Shown piece after piece: positions 62,241 to 64,000 of a stretch of DNA of 64,000 nucleotides (its first letter is position 1; each line of letters starts with the position of its first letter). The position numbers were made by a program, and so were the translations under genes. The stretch covers positions 28,366,101 to 28,430,100 of the forward strand of contig NC_092677.1 in NCBI RefSeq assembly GCF_964355755.1, read 5' to 3'. The stretch is from Antedon mediterranea. Taxonomy: Eukaryota; Echinodermata; Crinoidea; Comatulida; Antedonidae. Below the pieces are notes generated by a model. That model ran no database searches and had not been told where the DNA came from. It saw only the letters and a list, made by a program, of their open reading frames with translations.

Positions 62241-64000
62241 TGTTGTTATTTTACAAAAGCCAACAGTACAGCCCAAAAATCGACTTGCTACTGCTATTTT
62301 GTTCGAACACCACCAACACTCTTCCACCAACAAAACACAAAACAATGATTTTTGTTGTTGCATGATGCATGCTCTGCTTCTTTTTTTTTGCGTCTCCCTC
62401 TCTCTCTTTTGTTGTACTGAAACGCAATAAGCGTCAAATGGTTTAAATTTGCGTCAAAAAACAAGGATGAACAAATTAAGTGTGGAAGCTGGCACGCACT
62501 TGGTTATTGTCGTATTCGATTTAGACTTTCACCGTTGAGTACAGTTTTTCCGTTGAGTACTTCTTTAACGGAGTATTTTGAGCGTTGAGATTGTTCTTAA
62601 CGAAAAAGCTTTCGTTGTCAACGTTTTCTATTCGAATGACTTTCTGTTGAGCACAAATTTACAATTCGAATACAAAAAGTAGGCCTATACTCAACGAATC
62701 TTTACGTTGACAACGAAAGTTCCCAATCGAATACGACAATTGTTTTATCGAATTTTACTTATTTGCATGCCGCCAGGTCCAGATCCAGGGGTCATAAAAT
62801 TGTGGTCTTTCAAAAATAGTTAATATCTTTGGGAGTGGCGCTCCAGGTCGGCGCTCCATGTCGGCGCTCCGGCCTCTAAAATTCTTCTCAAGCGATTTGA
62901 TTGAAATCAAGCCATGTACGAATTGTTTTTTTTAATACAGAAAGATATTAAAATCATCAAAGACTGTGTCTGGGTGTATTAAAAAAAAATATATGGATGG
63001 TTGTTTGTTTCTTTAGTACTGTACCTCAACTATCGACGAGCCGATCTTTTTATTATGGTACAGTATTTGGTAATATAAATAATCGGCAGGTTTATTAATC
63101 CGTGTTATAAACAAATAAAATGAAAGTTGATACTAAACAAAAAGAAACAGAAGACTAAAACCGGTATATTTGGTGAGAATTTAAGTGTATGCACGCATAT
63201 CAATCAACAATTTATTTTCATAGATGTCTATGTTTTTGCGCGCCGCCGCCTTTCGGCAGTTATTCAACAAGAGGACGGAAGTTTTGCGCGCCGCGCCTTC
63301 ATTACGCGGACCAGGCTACGTTAGCGTTACGGTTAGGCAATTTGGTTTTGACAAGCAATTACTGTCAGTGCTTTGTAAGTTATTGTGATTTTATTGCCCT
63401 GGAGTGTCATTTGAGCCACAAGTTCTAACTACAAGTCCTGCCCACTGGAGGTTGGTCTAACCTGAGATGATTCGCATGGAAGAGCTTGAGTCATCCTCTT
63501 AAATTTGGCCTTGATGACCTTTTCGCAGGCTACCTAGAATTCTCAAGGGCCATTAAATATTCAGTTTCAACTTTTAGATTTTATGTGGTTTGAGACTTTG
63601 TTGAGCATTTTTAAAAATGTGTATAGGACTACTACAGTACATAATATTAATATTTAATCAAAGATAATAAAAATAATGCAATATACATTGAGATATAAAT
63701 GATGTAAAATAAACCATAAAGATTAATACAATAAACTACAAATAGCCAATTTTTAAGTTTTAATGGAAAAAAATGATTGACAATTATGAATATGAATGAA
63801 TATGTTATTAATTTAAATAACCAATTTAAATTAATACACATTAAAAAGTGTTATCATCATGTAAATAATTATCTTAAATTAAAAATGAAAGATATATTTA
63901 GGTTAACAAATTGAATATACTGTAATATGTTTCCTTTTTTCTTATTACTCTTGAAAAGTAATGTTATCTGTTATCTGCCAGAGTCACATGTTCTGACCCT
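62241..64000. other. RNMT 5' flank and gene-poor end of window
   Basis: Frames at 62230-62430, 63127-63428 and 63647-63841 have no recognisable domain. 62820-62880 has a short TCGGCGCTCCA repeat. 63235-63310 is a GC-rich island (GCGCGCCGCCGCC, GCGCGCCGCGCC) of unknown role. The remainder is AT-rich. Confidence 0.45.
62506..62742. mobile_element. MITE of about 235 bp upstream of RNMT
   Basis: The left end ATTGTCGTATTCGATT is mirrored by AATCGAATACGACAAT at the right end. Internally, GTTGAGTAC- and CGTTGACAACGAAAG-type blocks are also partly inverted. No coding capacity. Target duplication not resolved. Confidence 0.75.

Noticed and set aside
63225-63310. CpG island promoter of another gene
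   Set aside because: GC-rich, but no adjoining coding exon in either direction within the window.

Overview
This window is a stretch of animal nuclear genome. Every recognisable gene is split by GT-AG introns, is an ortholog of a single-copy animal gene, and is read by joining exons in phase. AT-rich introns, dense short TAGGCCTA-type motifs, CR1/L2-like LINE remnants and deuterostome-like orthologs suggest a marine invertebrate deuterostome. An echinoderm is my best guess, but I cannot prove the species. No prokaryotic, viral or CRISPR content was seen.

Layout from left to right. 1-4030 is gene-poor, with short tandem repeats and a LINE remnant. 4033-6698 (+) is PIGM (GPI mannosyltransferase 1). 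7410-8470 is a decayed LINE on the minus strand. 8706-16957 (+) is ENTR1, an endosomal trafficking coiled-coil protein with two NPF motifs and a very large intronic minisatellite. 18770-22104 (+) is FA2H (fatty acid 2-hydroxylase). 24543-27548 (+) is MEAK7/TLDC1. 28039-30979 (-) is NAPG (gamma-SNAP), tail to tail with MEAK7. 31310-33100 holds two minisatellites. 34227-34628 (+) is a C/EBP-gamma-like bZIP factor. 37142-38941 (+) is a B-box/filamin/NHL protein without a RING. 39505-41154 (-) is a four-helix MARVEL protein, divergent from 41971-58391 (+), the Na+/H+ exchanger SLC9A8 (NHE8). 59834-62240 (-) is RNMT (mRNA cap guanine-N7 methyltransferase). The rest is repeat-bearing intergenic sequence.

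The genes do not form a pathway. Several act in the secretory or endomembrane system (PIGM, FA2H, gamma-SNAP, NHE8, ENTR1, MEAK7), but nothing in the sequence shows this is more than chance neighbourhood.

Two things stand out. First, repeats: long minisatellites (units of about 41-75 bp) sit in or beside most genes, and NHE8 introns hold a head-to-tail array of about 1.6-kb elements whose ends look Helitron/Helentron-like, a Harbinger-type MITE with a TTA target duplication, and a Mutator-like MITE with a 9-bp target duplication. Second, pieces of exon ends are copied locally at least five times: FA2H last exon x2, NHE8 exon 6 x3, NHE8 exon 12 donor x2, RNMT exon 5 x2, RNMT last exon x3. These could be biological or assembly artefacts. 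I did not find a clearly new biochemical system. Exon boundaries were read by eye from homology and splice consensus; no search or alignment was run.
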